Assembly (NCBI GenBank): GCA_035934535.1
Contig: DASYXS010000085.1
Location: forward strand, 1 to 23,486
Direction: 5' to 3'
From: DASSJF01 sp035934535
Lineage (GTDB): Bacteria; Sysuimicrobiota; Sysuimicrobiia; Sysuimicrobiales; Segetimicrobiaceae
DNA: 23,486 nt
Made by a program: the position numbers and the translations under genes
Shown here: in pieces, positions 1-6,964 of the stretch
Layout: the number at the start of each line of letters is the position of its first letter
Position numbering within the stretch: the stretch's first letter is position 1
The notes under the pieces: generated by a model
What the model was told of the DNA's origin: nothing
The model's database searches: none
The model's input: the letters and a program-made list of their open reading frames with translations, nothing else

Positions 1-149
1 CGCGGCGCGCCGGCCGCGGTGTCATGAGCGCCGGCATGCCGGCGCTCGCCGGCGGTAAAGACCCGCGAAAGGAAGCCGTCGCCCCAGCGCGCCGCGGCGC
101 GCCGAATGCGGTCCACTTCGACGATGTCGACCCCGATTCCGCGAATCAT
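1..149 (-). CDS. acpS: Holo-[acyl-carrier-protein] synthase, N-terminal part (runs off the left edge)
   Basis: The minus strand from an ATG at 149 reads MIRGIGVDIVEVDRI, followed by an FLSRVFTAGE segment. This is the classic AcpS N-terminus: the GIGVDIVEV strand carries the Mg-binding Asp, and FxxRVFTxxE carries the second metal ligand. AcpS transfers 4'-phosphopantetheine from CoA to the serine of apo-acyl carrier protein, switching on fatty-acid synthesis. Only 49 codons are in the window; the C-terminal half lies beyond base 1. An in-frame stop (177-179, shared with the upstream Trm112-like gene) blocks an earlier start. The gap to that gene is 27 bp, so the two are probably cotranscribed. 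No strong Shine-Dalgarno is visible. The family call is secure despite truncation. Confidence 0.88.
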   Translation of the reverse strand, partial: MIRGIGVDIVEVDRIRRAAARWGDGFLSRVFTAGERRHAGAHDTAAGAP

Positions 150-176
150 CGCGTCATCACCCAGGAGCGCCCGCGG

Positions 177-341
177 TCACGCCGGGCGTGGTTCCGCCTC
201 GTCAACGAGCATCACCGGGATGCCGTCCCGGATCGGGTAGCGGCGCCCGCACGTTCCGCAGACAAGCCGGTCGCCTTCCTGCTTCACCGGCGTCTTGCAC
301 ACCGGGCACGCCAAGATGTCGAGCAGTTCCTTGTCGATCAT
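177..341 (-). CDS. Trm112-like zinc-ribbon protein (54 aa)
   Basis: This small protein begins MIDKELLDILACPVCK and has two cysteine pairs, ACPVC (about residues 12-15) and VCGTC (about 28-31), followed by YPIRDGIPVML. This is the standard bacterial Trm112/YcaR pattern. The cysteines probably bind one zinc ion. Archaeal and eukaryotic Trm112 proteins activate methyltransferases; the role of stand-alone bacterial members is poorly defined. The ATG at 341 is preceded by GGAGGA nine bases upstream (351-356), a strong ribosome binding site that fixes the start. It sits 35 bp after the epimerase gene and 27 bp before acpS on the same strand, suggesting one transcript. Confidence 0.85.
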   Translation of the reverse strand: MIDKELLDILACPVCKTPVKQEGDRLVCGTCGRRYPIRDGIPVMLVDEAEPRPA

Positions 342-376
342 CGGGCCCTGTCCTCCGGACTCAGGAACGCGCACAG

Positions 377-1294
377 TCACTCCACCTGCCGGGCGAACCA
401 TTCGACGGTTCGGCAAAGCCCCTCCTCCAGCGGCACGCGGGCCTGCCAGCCGAGGACCTCCCGAATCCGGCCCACGTCGAGGTAGATCCGGTACACTTCG
501 CCGGGAATCGCCGGGCCGTGGTCCGGCGCCGTCGCCGTCCCCGTCAGCGCGCGCAGGCGCTCCGCGATCTCGTTGACCGACGTCCCGATCCCAGACCCGA
601 CGTGCAGCGGCTGCGGCAGCGTCCGCCCCAAGACCTGAAGATTCACGTCGGCCACGTCGGCGACGTAGACGAAGTCGCGCACCTGCGTGCCGTCGCCGAA
701 GATCACGGGCCGCCGGCCGCCGAGCATCGCCACGGCGAAGATCGCGACGACCCCGGCCTCCGTGGCGGAATCCTGACGCGGCCCGTACACGTTGCCGTAG
801 CGGAGCACCGTCGTGTTGAGGCCGTGCACTCGACGATAGTACGCCATGTACTGCTCGCCGAGATACTTGTGCAGACCGTACGGCGAGGCCGGCAGGATCG
901 GATCGTCTTCGCGGACCGGGACGGTTTTCGGCTCGCCGTACAGCGCCCCGGCGGTCGACGAGAAGATGACCTGCCGGACCGCGTGCCGGACCGAGAGATC
1001 CAGCACCCGCAGCGTGCCGAGGACATTCGTCGCCGCGTCGGCGGCCGGATCCGTGAGCGACCGGCGGACGTTCGCCTGCGCGGCGTGATGCGACACAATC
1101 TCCGGGCGCTCCTCTTCGAACACGGCCCGCAGCGCCTCGCTCGCGATATCGACGCGGTGGCACCGGATGCCGGACGGCGTCCGGTCCCGGCCGCCGACGA
1201 CGTCCACCACCGCGACCTGGTGGCCGGCGTCGCGGTAGACCTCGGCCACGTGCGAGCCGATGAACCCCGCGCCGCCCGTGACGAGAATTCTCAC
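377..1294 (-). CDS. NAD-dependent sugar epimerase, UDP-glucose 4-epimerase-like (305 aa)
   Basis: Extended short-chain dehydrogenase/reductase. The N-terminal Rossmann motif GGAGFIG (residues 7-13) binds NAD. The catalytic Ser/Thr lies in FSSTAGALYG (about 111-120), and the YxxxK pair is Y139/K143 in SPYGLHK. RYGNVYGPRQ and the following substrate-domain motifs match GalE/WbpP-type nucleotide-sugar 4-epimerases. It probably interconverts UDP-glucose/galactose or their N-acetyl forms in the cytoplasm, supplying wall or surface-polysaccharide precursors. The start is GTG at 1294, with GGAG a few bases upstream. It follows glmS by 55 bp, so it could share the ribozyme-controlled transcript. The exact substrate (UDP-Glc, UDP-GlcNAc or other) cannot be read from sequence, so I give no symbol. 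Confidence 0.85.
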   Translation of the reverse strand: MRILVTGGAGFIGSHVAEVYRDAGHQVAVVDVVGGRDRTPSGIRCHRVDIASEALRAVFEEERPEIVSHHAAQANVRRSLTDPAADAATNVLGTLRVLDLSVRHAVRQVIFSSTAGALYGEPKTVPVREDDPILPASPYGLHKYLGEQYMAYYRRVHGLNTTVLRYGNVYGPRQDSATEAGVVAIFAVAMLGGRRPVIFGDGTQVRDFVYVADVADVNLQVLGRTLPQPLHVGSGIGTSVNEIAERLRALTGTATAPDHGPAIPGEVYRIYLDVGRIREVLGWQARVPLEEGLCRTVEWFARQVE

Positions 1295-1349
1295 TCGCCG
1301 CTCCGGAGACGGCGAAATCCCGGGCCGGCGCCGGGTGCGGGACGGCCCG

Positions 1350-3179
1350 TCACTCGACCGTCACGCTCTTCGCCAGGTTGCGCGGTTGATCGACGTCGTT
1401 GCCCCGCAGGCGCGCCACGTGGTAGGCGAACAGCTGCAGCGGGATCACGCTCAGCACCGGCGCCAGCAGCGGATCCGTCGCCGGAATCTCGAGCAGCGTG
1501 TCGACGTGCGGCCGCACCGTCTCCGCCGTGGCCGCGGTGGCCACCCCGACGACCTCCGCACCGCGCGCCCGCACCTGCTGGATGTTGCTGACGATCTTGT
1601 CGACGAGCGCCGGCTGCGTCGCCAGCGCGACGACCAGCACCCCGGGCACGACGAGCGCGAGCGTCCCGTGCTTGAGCTCGCCGCCGGCGAACGCCTCGGA
1701 ATGGATGTAGCTGATCTCCTTGAATTTGAGCGATCCCTCCATCGCGACCGGATAGTCGAAGCCCCGGCCGACGAAGAAGGCGTCCTCCACCGTATGCAGC
1801 CGCTCGGCGAGGCGGATGATCTCCGGCTCGAGCCGGAGCACCGTCTGCGCGTGGGTCGGGAGCGCGCGCAGTCCCCGGATGAGCGCCGCAACGGCCGCGG
1901 GCGCGAGCGTGCCGCGCGCCTGTCCGAGTCCTCCCGCGAACATCGCGAGCGCCGCGAGCTGCGTGAGGTAGGCTTTGGTCGAACAGACGGAGATCTCCGG
2001 TCCCGCCCGCGTGTACAGCACGTTGGAGGCCTCGCGGGCGAGCGTGCTGCCGACGACGTTGGCCACCGCGAGCGTGCGCGCGCCTCGCGAGCGCGCCTCG
2101 CGCGCGGCGGCGATCGTGTCCGCGGTCTCCCCCGATTGGCTGATCGCCAGCGCGAGGGTGCGGGGGCCCACCAGCGGATCGCGGTAGCGGAACTCGCTGG
2201 CCACGTCGGCTTCCGCCGGCACGCGCGCGAGCTGTTCGATCAGCAGACGCCCGACCAGTCCGGCGTGGTAGGCCGTGCCGCACGCGACCAGCCACACCTT
2301 GTCGATGCCGGCGGCGGCGTCCGGCGTCAACTCGACGCCGTCGAGGACGAGTTGCCGGTCGTCCGGCAGCCGCCCCATCAGGGTTTCCTGAAGGACGCGC
2401 GGCTGCTCGTGGATCTCCTTCAACATGAAATGGGCGTAGCCGCCCTTCTCCGCGGCCGACGCGTCCCACGTGATCCGCATCGGCTCGCGGGCGACGGGGC
2501 CGCCCCCGATCTTGGCCAGCCGCGCGCCGCCGCGCGTGAGGACGGCAATCTCGCCGTCCTCGACGATGACGACGTCCCGCGTGTACGGCAGCAGGGCCGT
2601 CACGTCGGAGGCGAGCACCATCTCGCCCCGGCCGAGTCCGATCACGAGCGGGCTGATCATCCGCACCGCCACGATCTTGTCCGGCTCGTCGGCCGCCAGC
2701 ACCACGAGCGCGTAGGCGCCCGTGGCCTGCGAGACCGCCCGCTCCACCGCGGCCGGCAGATCGCCCCGATAGGCCTCCTCGATCAGGTGGGCGAGGACTT
2801 CGGTGTCGGTGTCGGACTTGAAGGTGTGGCCGCGCGCGGCGAGCGCCGAGCGCAGCTCGAGGAAATTCTCGATAATCCCGTTGTGAATGACCACGATCCG
2901 GCCGCTGCAGTCCGCGTGCGGATGCGCGTTCTCATCCGACGGGTGGCCGTGCGTCGCCCACCGGGTGTGCCCGATGCCGACGATCCCGTGTATCGGAGAC
3001 CGTTCGATCAGGTCGGCCAGACGCCCGATCTTCCCGGCGGCCTTGCGTACCTCGATGCCCCCGCCGTTCATCACGGCGAGGCCGGCGGAATCGTACCCCC
3101 GATATTCCAGGCGCCGCAACCCGTCGAGAAGCACCGGCACGGCCGGCCGCTCCCCGATATAGCCCATAATGCCGCACAT
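1350..3179 (-). CDS. glmS: Glutamine--fructose-6-phosphate aminotransferase, isomerizing (609 aa)
   Basis: GlmS makes glucosamine-6-phosphate from fructose-6-phosphate and glutamine, the committed step to UDP-GlcNAc and peptidoglycan. The protein begins MCGIMGYIG, giving the N-terminal nucleophile Cys2 of a class-II glutamine amidotransferase. HTRWATHG and the HNGIIENF segment complete that domain (about residues 1-220). Two SIS domains follow: ACGTAYHAG with AISQSGETADT, then GRGFDYPVAMEGSLKFKE. The C-terminus PRNLAKSVTVE is the family's usual end, and 609 aa is the normal length. The ATG at 3179 is preferred over upstream starts because Cys must be residue 2 and GGAGG lies five bases upstream (3185-3189). 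Expression is probably controlled by the glmS ribozyme in its leader (3361-3552). Confidence 0.97.
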   Translation of the reverse strand: MCGIMGYIGERPAVPVLLDGLRRLEYRGYDSAGLAVMNGGGIEVRKAAGKIGRLADLIERSPIHGIVGIGHTRWATHGHPSDENAHPHADCSGRIVVIHNGIIENFLELRSALAARGHTFKSDTDTEVLAHLIEEAYRGDLPAAVERAVSQATGAYALVVLAADEPDKIVAVRMISPLVIGLGRGEMVLASDVTALLPYTRDVVIVEDGEIAVLTRGGARLAKIGGGPVAREPMRITWDASAAEKGGYAHFMLKEIHEQPRVLQETLMGRLPDDRQLVLDGVELTPDAAAGIDKVWLVACGTAYHAGLVGRLLIEQLARVPAEADVASEFRYRDPLVGPRTLALAISQSGETADTIAAAREARSRGARTLAVANVVGSTLAREASNVLYTRAGPEISVCSTKAYLTQLAALAMFAGGLGQARGTLAPAAVAALIRGLRALPTHAQTVLRLEPEIIRLAERLHTVEDAFFVGRGFDYPVAMEGSLKFKEISYIHSEAFAGGELKHGTLALVVPGVLVVALATQPALVDKIVSNIQQVRARGAEVVGVATAATAETVRPHVDTLLEIPATDPLLAPVLSVIPLQLFAYHVARLRGNDVDQPRNLAKSVTVE

Positions 3180-3218
3180 AAATGCCTCCATGGTCCACGA
3201 CCGGCGCATGCCGGCGCC

Positions 3219-3343
3219 GCGGGACGGCGTCCCGCAGGCGCGCGGCCATCATCGTCACGGTCTGTTGTGGACAAGTTCGGGCGGCGGCGGACCCATGTCC
3301 GCACGTACCGGCGGTATCAGGGCGGGGCGCCCCGTCTACCGCC
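3219..3343 (-). other. glmS mRNA leader between ribozyme and start codon, with perfect hairpins
   Basis: About 180 bases separate the ribozyme from the glmS start codon and carry no credible gene. Two perfect inverted repeats are visible. One has 7-bp arms GCGGGAC/GTCCCGC (3219-3225 and 3229-3235, 3-base loop). The other has 7-bp arms GGCGGTA/TACCGCC (3310-3316 and 3337-3343) enclosing the palindrome GGGGCGCCCC (3324-3333). No T-run follows on the minus strand, so neither looks like a simple terminator. They may stabilise the mRNA or shield it from 5' processing; this is inference, and high GC makes chance hairpins common. Confidence 0.35.
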
Positions 3344-3360
3344 CGCTGCCTGAGGTGTGC

Positions 3361-3552
3361 GTCCTGAACGCCTTTTGTCCCCGGAGTCGCCCCCGGGTTT
3401 TGGCGGCGTTCATCAGGTCCGGACCAGACCTAGGGTCACCCGCCGAATGGGAACCGCGACGGTCTTCACCGCGCCTCCGCTGCTCGAGATCCCCTACCTC
3501 GTCAACTCGCCGCCTCGGCACAAGCCGGCAATCCGCGGCGAGTTCCGGCGCT
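3361..3552 (-). promoter_or_regulatory. glmS ribozyme/riboswitch (glucosamine-6-phosphate-activated self-cleaving RNA)
   Basis: Read on the minus strand, the region matches the glmS ribozyme consensus element by element. The cleavage-site core A|GCGCC puts G1 at 3551 and A-1 at 3552. P1 arms are AACTCGCCGC/GCGGCGAGTT (3544-3535 and 3513-3504). The conserved GACGAGG follows, then P2 TAGGG/CCCTA (3496-3492 and 3435-3431) and CGGCGGGT, which can pair with GCGCC. The 3' domain has arms GAACGCC/GGCGTTC (3412-3406 and 3372-3366) around a hairpin CCCGGG-GGCGAC-TCCGGG (3397-3380); GGCGAC is also the loop I recall in the Thermoanaerobacter ribozyme. GGAC at 3364-3361 could form the P3 pseudoknot. A 19-base hairpin (3474-3456, GAAG loop) is inserted near P2. 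In known cases GlcN6P is the cofactor for cleavage, and the cleaved glmS mRNA is degraded. The element lies about 180 bases upstream of glmS. Its promoter was not identified. Confidence 0.92.
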
Positions 3553-3689
3553 TGTCAAAGCGTGGTCCCCCCCCACCTCCTTCGCGGAACACATGGCCAA
3601 TGCGCGCACTGCAACTTGTTATGCCACGGGCGATCCTGATCTTCTCAGGGATTCGCCGGCCTCCGTACAAAGTCTTGCCTCCGCCTCGG

Positions 3690-3719
3690 TTGACGTCTGT
3701 CAATTTCGCCATCTAAAAT
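3690..3719 (+). promoter_or_regulatory. Sigma-70-type promoter of the toxin-antitoxin operon, with overlapping inverted repeat
   Basis: A TTGACG -35 box (3690-3695) and TAAAAT -10 box (3714-3719) are separated by 18 bases, on the plus strand and 38 bases before the antitoxin ATG. The surrounding DNA is noticeably AT-richer than the genome average. The -35 box lies in a perfect inverted repeat, TTGAC-GTCT-GTCAA (3690-3703). This is a plausible operator for the RHH antitoxin, since such modules usually repress themselves. The operator role is inference. Confidence 0.7.
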
Positions 3720-3757
3720 GATGCCGTATTGCGCATCACAATTGGAGGCGTCGCATC

Positions 3758-4042
3758 ATGCCGAAGCGGAGAAAGGACACGGCAAGAACGACGGTCACCC
3801 TTCCCAGGGCGCTGCTCGACGCCGCGGATCGCGAGGTTCGTCGGGGCGCCGCGGCAACACGCAATGCGCTCATCGCGCGCGCGCTCCGTCATGAACTCGC
3901 CGCTGCACGGAGGAGAGAGATCGACGCCGCGTACGCGCAGCTTGGGGGCGACCCCGAAGCCACGGCCGAATCCCTTCAGGTCGCCGAGGAGTTTGCCCGG
4001 GCTGATTGGGAGGCGCTCCGCGAGGGCGAGGCCGAGTTGTGA
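3758..4042 (+). CDS. Ribbon-helix-helix (CopG/MetJ-type) antitoxin (94 aa)
   Basis: The N-terminal segment ARTTVTLPRALLDAADREV (about residues 9-27) has the basic-then-TVTLP beta strand and following helix of ribbon-helix-helix DNA-binding domains. ALIARALRHELAA is the second helix. The acidic C-terminal tail (about residues 55-94) probably wraps the toxin. The start ATG at 3758 is preceded by GGAGG nine bases upstream (3744-3748). Its stop overlaps the toxin start by four bases (GTGA), so the pair is translationally coupled. It should neutralise the MazF-like toxin and bind its own promoter. Orientation is opposite to the flanking glmM and glmS, consistent with an inserted module. Confidence 0.85.
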   Translation: MPKRRKDTARTTVTLPRALLDAADREVRRGAAATRNALIARALRHELAAARRREIDAAYAQLGGDPEATAESLQVAEEFARADWEALREGEAEL

Positions 4043-4383
4043 CGCGGGGGGATGTCTACGATGCGCGTCTCGATCCCACCGACGGGCCGGAGCAGGCGGG
4101 CCGGCGGCCGGTGGTCATTGTCAGCCGTAATGCCATCACGACGCACATGCCGATTGTGAGTGTCGTCCCCGTCACCAACTGCCGGGCGGATCGCCGGCTC
4201 TATCCCAGCCAGGTGCTGCTTCGCGCACCGGAGGGCGGCCTCACGGCGGATTCGATCGCCCTGGCGGAGCAGGTGAGGGCGGTGGCCAAGGGCCGTCTCG
4301 AGCGCCACCGAGGCACTCTCGCTCCGTCGGCGATGCGGCAGATTGATCATGCGTTAAGTATCGCGCTCGATCTCCAACGCTAG
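4039..4383 (+). CDS. MazF/PemK-family mRNA interferase toxin (114 aa)
   Basis: The protein begins VTRGDVYDARLDPTDGPEQ and continues RRPVVIVSRNAIT and VSVVPVTN, the standard RGDVY...RPVVIVS...VVPVT core of MazF/PemK/YdcE toxins. The segment ADSIALAEQVRAVAKGRL matches the conserved dimer and active-site region. Length is typical. Members cut mRNA at short specific sequences and stop growth when the antitoxin is lost. The start is GTG at 4039, inside the antitoxin stop (GTGA overlap), chosen over an ATG at 4006 because homologues begin at (M/V)xRGDVY. The stop lies two bases from the stop of convergent glmM, leaving no room for a separate terminator. Confidence 0.9.
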   Translation: MTRGDVYDARLDPTDGPEQAGRRPVVIVSRNAITTHMPIVSVVPVTNCRADRRLYPSQVLLRAPEGGLTADSIALAEQVRAVAKGRLERHRGTLAPSAMRQIDHALSIALDLQR

Positions 4384-4385
4384 CG

Positions 4386-5759
4386 CTACTGGCCCTCGCG
4401 CGGCGCCGGCTTGGCCACGATCGCGCCGCCGAGACGTCCGGCCACCAGAGTCGCCAGTTCGCGCGCGAGCGACTCCGCCTCCGCGGCGTCTTCGCACTCG
4501 GTCATCACGCGCACCAACGGCTCCGTGCCCGACGCGCGCACCAGCACGCGGCCGCGCCCGCCGAGGTGCCGCTCCGCGCGGGAGACGGCCGCCAGAATTT
4601 CGGGATCGTCGACCCACCGGTCCGGCGCCGCCACGCGCACGTTGAGCAGCACCTGGGGATAGCGGTGAAAGCGCGACGCGAGCTCGTCCAGACCGCGGCC
4701 GGCCTCGAGCATCACGTTCGCGATCTGGACCGCCGTCAGCAGACCGTCGCCCGTGGTCGCGTGATCGAGAAAGATGACGTGGCCGCTTTGCTCGCCCCCG
4801 AGCGTGATGCCGGTCTCGAGCATGCGCTCCAGCACGTACCGGTCGCCGACGCGGGCGCGCTCGATCCGGATGCCGGCCCCCCGCAGCACCACCTCGAGCC
4901 CGAGGTTCGTCATCACGGTCGCGACGATCGCGCGGCCGGGCAGCAGGCCCTGCCGGTCGCGGTGGAGCGCCGCGATCCCCATGATCGCGTCCCCGTCCAC
5001 GACGCGCCCGCGCCGGTCCGCGGCGATGACGCGGTCCCCGTCGCCGTCGTGCGCGAAGCCGAGATCTGCGCCGGCGCGCACGACGGCGTCGGCCACAATC
5101 TCCGGGTGGGTCGAGCCGCAGCCGGCGTTGATGTTCGTGCCGTCCGGCTCGGCGTGAATCGGGATCACCGTCGCGCCGAGCGCCTCCCACAGCCGCGGCG
5201 CGATCGCGCTGGTGGCGCCGTTCGCGCAGTCGACCACGATCCGCCAGCCCGCAAAGCGCCCGCCCGCCAGCCCGGCGAGAAACGCCAGATACCGCTCGGC
5301 GGCGTCGGGGACGTCTGCGATCCGGCCGACCGCGACGCCGGACGGCCGCGGCAGCCCCGCGGCGCCCTCCGCCAGGCGCTCGATCTCGTCCTCGACGGCG
5401 TCCGGCAGCTTGAAGCCCGTCGGAGCGAAGAACTTGATCCCGTTGTCCTCGACGGGATTGTGCGACGCGGAGATGACGACGCCCGCGTCGACGTTGAGCC
5501 GGCGGGCCAGCAGCGCCACCGCGGGCGTCGGCAGCACGCCGAGACGGATCGCGTCGGCGCCGGCCGAGCACAGTGCCGCGGCGAACTGCGCCTCCAGCAG
5601 GTCGCCGGAGATGCGCGGGTCCCGGCCGATCGCGATGCGCCCGCGGCGCTGCGGCGCCAGCACGTGCACCGCGGCGCGCGCCACCCGGTCCACGAGCTCG
5701 GTCGACAGATCCGCATTCGCGACGCCGCGGATTCCATCCGTGCCGAAAAGACGTCCCAC
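4386..5759 (-). CDS. glmM: Phosphoglucosamine mutase (457 aa)
   Basis: GlmM converts glucosamine-6-phosphate to glucosamine-1-phosphate, the step after GlmS towards UDP-GlcNAc. The N-terminus reads FGTDGIRG. The catalytic phosphoserine is S99 in ISASHNP, the Mg-binding loop is DGDGDR, the sugar-recognition segment is GGEQSGH, and the C-terminal phosphate-binding motif is RASGTEP. All four domains of the alpha-phosphohexomutase fold are present at normal length. The start is GTG at 5759, 17 bp after the cdaR stop, with only a weak Shine-Dalgarno. The cdaA-cdaR-glmM order is widely conserved; known interaction of GlmM with CdaA damps c-di-AMP synthesis. It converges with the toxin gene, two bases stop to stop. 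Confidence 0.96.
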   Translation of the reverse strand: MGRLFGTDGIRGVANADLSTELVDRVARAAVHVLAPQRRGRIAIGRDPRISGDLLEAQFAAALCSAGADAIRLGVLPTPAVALLARRLNVDAGVVISASHNPVEDNGIKFFAPTGFKLPDAVEDEIERLAEGAAGLPRPSGVAVGRIADVPDAAERYLAFLAGLAGGRFAGWRIVVDCANGATSAIAPRLWEALGATVIPIHAEPDGTNINAGCGSTHPEIVADAVVRAGADLGFAHDGDGDRVIAADRRGRVVDGDAIMGIAALHRDRQGLLPGRAIVATVMTNLGLEVVLRGAGIRIERARVGDRYVLERMLETGITLGGEQSGHVIFLDHATTGDGLLTAVQIANVMLEAGRGLDELASRFHRYPQVLLNVRVAAPDRWVDDPEILAAVSRAERHLGGRGRVLVRASGTEPLVRVMTECEDAAEAESLARELATLVAGRLGGAIVAKPAPREGQ

Positions 5760-5776
5760 CGTTCGGCGGCCCCGGC

Positions 5777-6964
5777 TTACGAGGGTGTCAGGATCACGAG
5801 CACCTGCGTCGGATGCAGGTTGAGCACGTGCACGCCCTGCGGCAGCTGAGCCCGCGGCGTGAACTGGTACCGGCCGGCCCCCCGTCCGCCGGCGTCGACC
5901 ACGAGGCGGATCGACCGCGGCGTCAGACGCGCCACCGCGTCCGTGGGCCCTTCCACCTGCACGTCGATGGACGGCGGGACGACGCGGGGCGTGACGCCGG
6001 GACGCAGGCCGACGACCTGGACCGGGACGCCGCGGAGCGTCGTGCTGAGCGAGCCGCCGCCGAGCATGACGGAGACGGTGACACGCGAGACCGACGACGC
6101 GACTCCGGCGGGAATTTGAAGTCCGACCTGCTGCCGGAGGCCGCTTCGCGCCCGGCGCAGGTCGATCGGCGCCGTCGGCACCGCGGTGACGCCCTGCAGC
6201 AGAAGGCCGGGGCCCTGCAGGGTGACCGTCGCCGGATCCGTCGAGATGCCGATGACGGCGAGCGGCGGAGGCGGAGTACCCGTGATCGCCGGGACCACCG
6301 GCACGACCTTGGCAATCACGCCTTCCCGTACCGCGAGCTGCGCGGTCACGAGCGGCGGATCGATGCTCGGGCCTCGCACCTCCAGACCGCTCGCATCCAC
6401 GAGGTGGACCTGCAGCGACGTCGCGAGCTGCTGACGCAGGTTGGTGGTGTCGACCGTCACAATGGCGTGGCGGACCTCTTCAAGCTGACTCGCCGCGCCG
6501 GTTACCGTGACGTACGCCGGCGTCACGTGCGGAGTCCCGAGCGTCACGCCCTGCGGCAGGTTGCCGATGAGGCTGGTTTCGACGGGAAACCGCCGCGTCT
6601 GGACGGCGTCGAGCACGATCAGCACTTCCTGCGGCGTCTGCGCGACGGCCCGCACCTCCGGCGGGGCCGCGACGACCACCGGCACGCGGTGTTCGCCGGG
6701 GCGAAGGCCGCTCAAGTCGACCGACGCGTCCAGCAGCGCCGGCGACAGCAGCGCCACCGCCGACCGGGGGCCGGAGAGACGCGCCTGGACCCGCGAGGGC
6801 GGCGACTGCACCAGCACCTCGTCGGGGCTCAAGCCGCGGACGTGCAGCTCGACGTTCATCGTCCGTTCCACGAGCGGGTTCTGGGCGGTCGCGACGTACA
6901 GCCAGGCGATGCTCGCCACGGCGAGCGACAGGATCGCGTAGAGCGCGCGCTCGCGCGGATTCAC
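5777..6964 (-). CDS. cdaR: CdaA regulatory protein, YbbR-domain (395 aa)
   Basis: The N-terminus NPRERALYAILSLAVASIAW includes one transmembrane helix (about residues 7-24). It is followed by a long beta-rich extracytoplasmic region, consistent with about four YbbR repeats of roughly 80 residues. Repeat-type phrases such as VTVTGAASQLEEV, VTLQGPGLLLQGV and VQVEGPTDAVARL fit the YbbR pattern. It is anchored in the membrane and is thought to modulate the adjacent c-di-AMP cyclase CdaA. The start is GTG at 6964, overlapping the cdaA stop by four bases (GTGA), so translation is coupled; an in-frame extension further upstream would overlap cdaA and is rejected. The C-terminus LHPTQVLVILTPS is followed closely by glmM. 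Confidence 0.88.
   Translation of the reverse strand: MNPRERALYAILSLAVASIAWLYVATAQNPLVERTMNVELHVRGLSPDEVLVQSPPSRVQARLSGPRSAVALLSPALLDASVDLSGLRPGEHRVPVVVAAPPEVRAVAQTPQEVLIVLDAVQTRRFPVETSLIGNLPQGVTLGTPHVTPAYVTVTGAASQLEEVRHAIVTVDTTNLRQQLATSLQVHLVDASGLEVRGPSIDPPLVTAQLAVREGVIAKVVPVVPAITGTPPPPLAVIGISTDPATVTLQGPGLLLQGVTAVPTAPIDLRRARSGLRQQVGLQIPAGVASSVSRVTVSVMLGGGSLSTTLRGVPVQVVGLRPGVTPRVVPPSIDVQVEGPTDAVARLTPRSIRLVVDAGGRGAGRYQFTPRAQLPQGVHVLNLHPTQVLVILTPS

Noticed and set aside
1260..3353. Very long plus-strand open frame (697 codons) opposite galE and glmS
   Set aside because: It is antisense to glmS, whose protein is unmistakable. The translation is rich in Arg/His/Asp with no recognisable domain; such shadow frames are expected at this GC.
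3698..3703. TTGACA on the minus strand as a -35 box for glmS
   Set aside because: It is the reverse complement of the palindrome at the toxin-antitoxin promoter, and no -10-like hexamer lies 16-18 bases downstream on the minus strand. The glmS promoter remains unidentified.
3169..3716. Several open frames on both strands in the glmS upstream region
   Set aside because: They overlap the ribozyme and the glmS leader, lack ribosome binding sites and show no domain-like content.
4354..5571. Minus-strand frame of 405 codons within glmM
   Set aside because: It lies in another frame of glmM, with a translation of mostly Arg, Gly and Ala; glmM motifs fix the true frame.
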